Source of the DNA: Prado023 sp964638055
Lineage (GTDB): Bacteria; Actinomycetota; Actinomycetes; S36-B12; CAIYMF01
Reading direction: 5' to 3'
Assembly: GCA_964638055.1 (NCBI GenBank)
Contig: CAZWXF010000078.1
Span: 1-13,941, forward strand
DNA: 13,941 bases
A model generated the notes under the pieces. The model was not told the DNA's origin and ran no database searches. It saw nothing but the letters and a program-made list of their open reading frames with translations. The translations under genes and the position numbers were made by a program. Numbering within the stretch: position 1 is the first letter of the stretch; each line of letters starts with the position of its first letter. Below, piece by piece: positions 13,801 to 13,941 of the stretch.

Positions 13801-13941
13801 GCATCGGATCGGCAGTGCCCGTCCCTTGGACCACCCCTGAGTGAGGAACGTCACATCACGCAGCGTGAGATCCCGGGTCGAGCTCGGCCCTAAGCCTCGA
13901 TCCGTGGAGCCACCTGGTTCGCGGGGGCTGGGCCTGCGCCC
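13801..13941. promoter_or_regulatory. Terminal non-coding stretch with a 13-bp palindrome
   Basis: No gene is visible. TCACGC-A-GCGTGA (13856-13868) is an inverted repeat around a single base, more like an operator than a terminator. GGAACGTCAC at 13845-13854 also occurs at 11927-11936, in the leader of the VWA gene. It may mark the control region of a gene beyond the window. Confidence 0.3.

Noticed and set aside
11956..13854. 632-codon minus-strand frame
   Set aside because: Antisense to the VWA gene, whose MIDAS and SBP-like motifs are clear. The antisense product is Arg/Gly/Val-rich without motifs.

Overview
The window is GC-rich, with compact genes, GC-ending codons, GTG starts and AGGAGG-type ribosome binding sites. 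Together with a TIGR03089-type protein, an LCP ligase and an amidase with cell-wall-binding repeats, this points to a high-GC Gram-positive actinobacterium. The order cannot be fixed from the sequence; Propionibacteriales or Micrococcales would fit. No rRNA, tRNA, CRISPR array, transposase or phage gene was seen.

Region 1 (1-4249, all minus strand). Read in the direction of transcription this holds scoA and scoB (the two subunits of a succinyl-CoA:3-ketoacid CoA-transferase, overlapping by 4 nt), a TagB/TagF-like CDP-glycerol glycerophosphotransferase, a LicC-like nucleotidylyltransferase and a secreted staphylococcal-nuclease-like protein cut off by the window edge. The glycerophosphotransferase and nucleotidylyltransferase look like a pair that makes or decorates a teichoic-acid-like wall polymer.

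Region 2 (4250-4963). This is a gene-poor stretch of about 535 bp. It holds a 36-bp inverted repeat, a 19-bp REP-like motif and a tandem array of 15-bp units with 39-bp higher-order copies. Just beyond it is a roughly 168-bp segment bounded by 21-bp imperfect inverted repeats (18/21 matching). That segment supplies the last 59 codons of the neighbouring lipoprotein gene and looks like a small non-autonomous insertion.

Region 3 (4785-10607). A divergent cell-envelope block. A predicted lipoprotein and an LCP (LytR-CpsA-Psr) ligase run on the minus strand. A 946-residue secreted PGRP-type amidase with FlgD-like and cell-wall-binding (CWB2-like) regions, and a TIGR03089 protein overlapping it by 4 nt, run on the plus strand. 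LCP proteins attach glycopolymers to peptidoglycan and amidases cut peptidoglycan, so this block and the TagF/LicC pair plausibly serve the same envelope polymer.

Region 4 (10652-13941). A CDF metal efflux transporter (minus) is divergent, across about 440 bp rich in inverted repeats, from a membrane-anchored protein combining a solute-binding-like module with a von Willebrand factor A domain with an intact MIDAS. The last 141 bp hold a small palindrome and no gene.

The most unusual features are the small element inside the lipoprotein gene and the adjoining REP-derived tandem array. The genes themselves belong to recognisable families. I did not find a clear undescribed multi-gene system.
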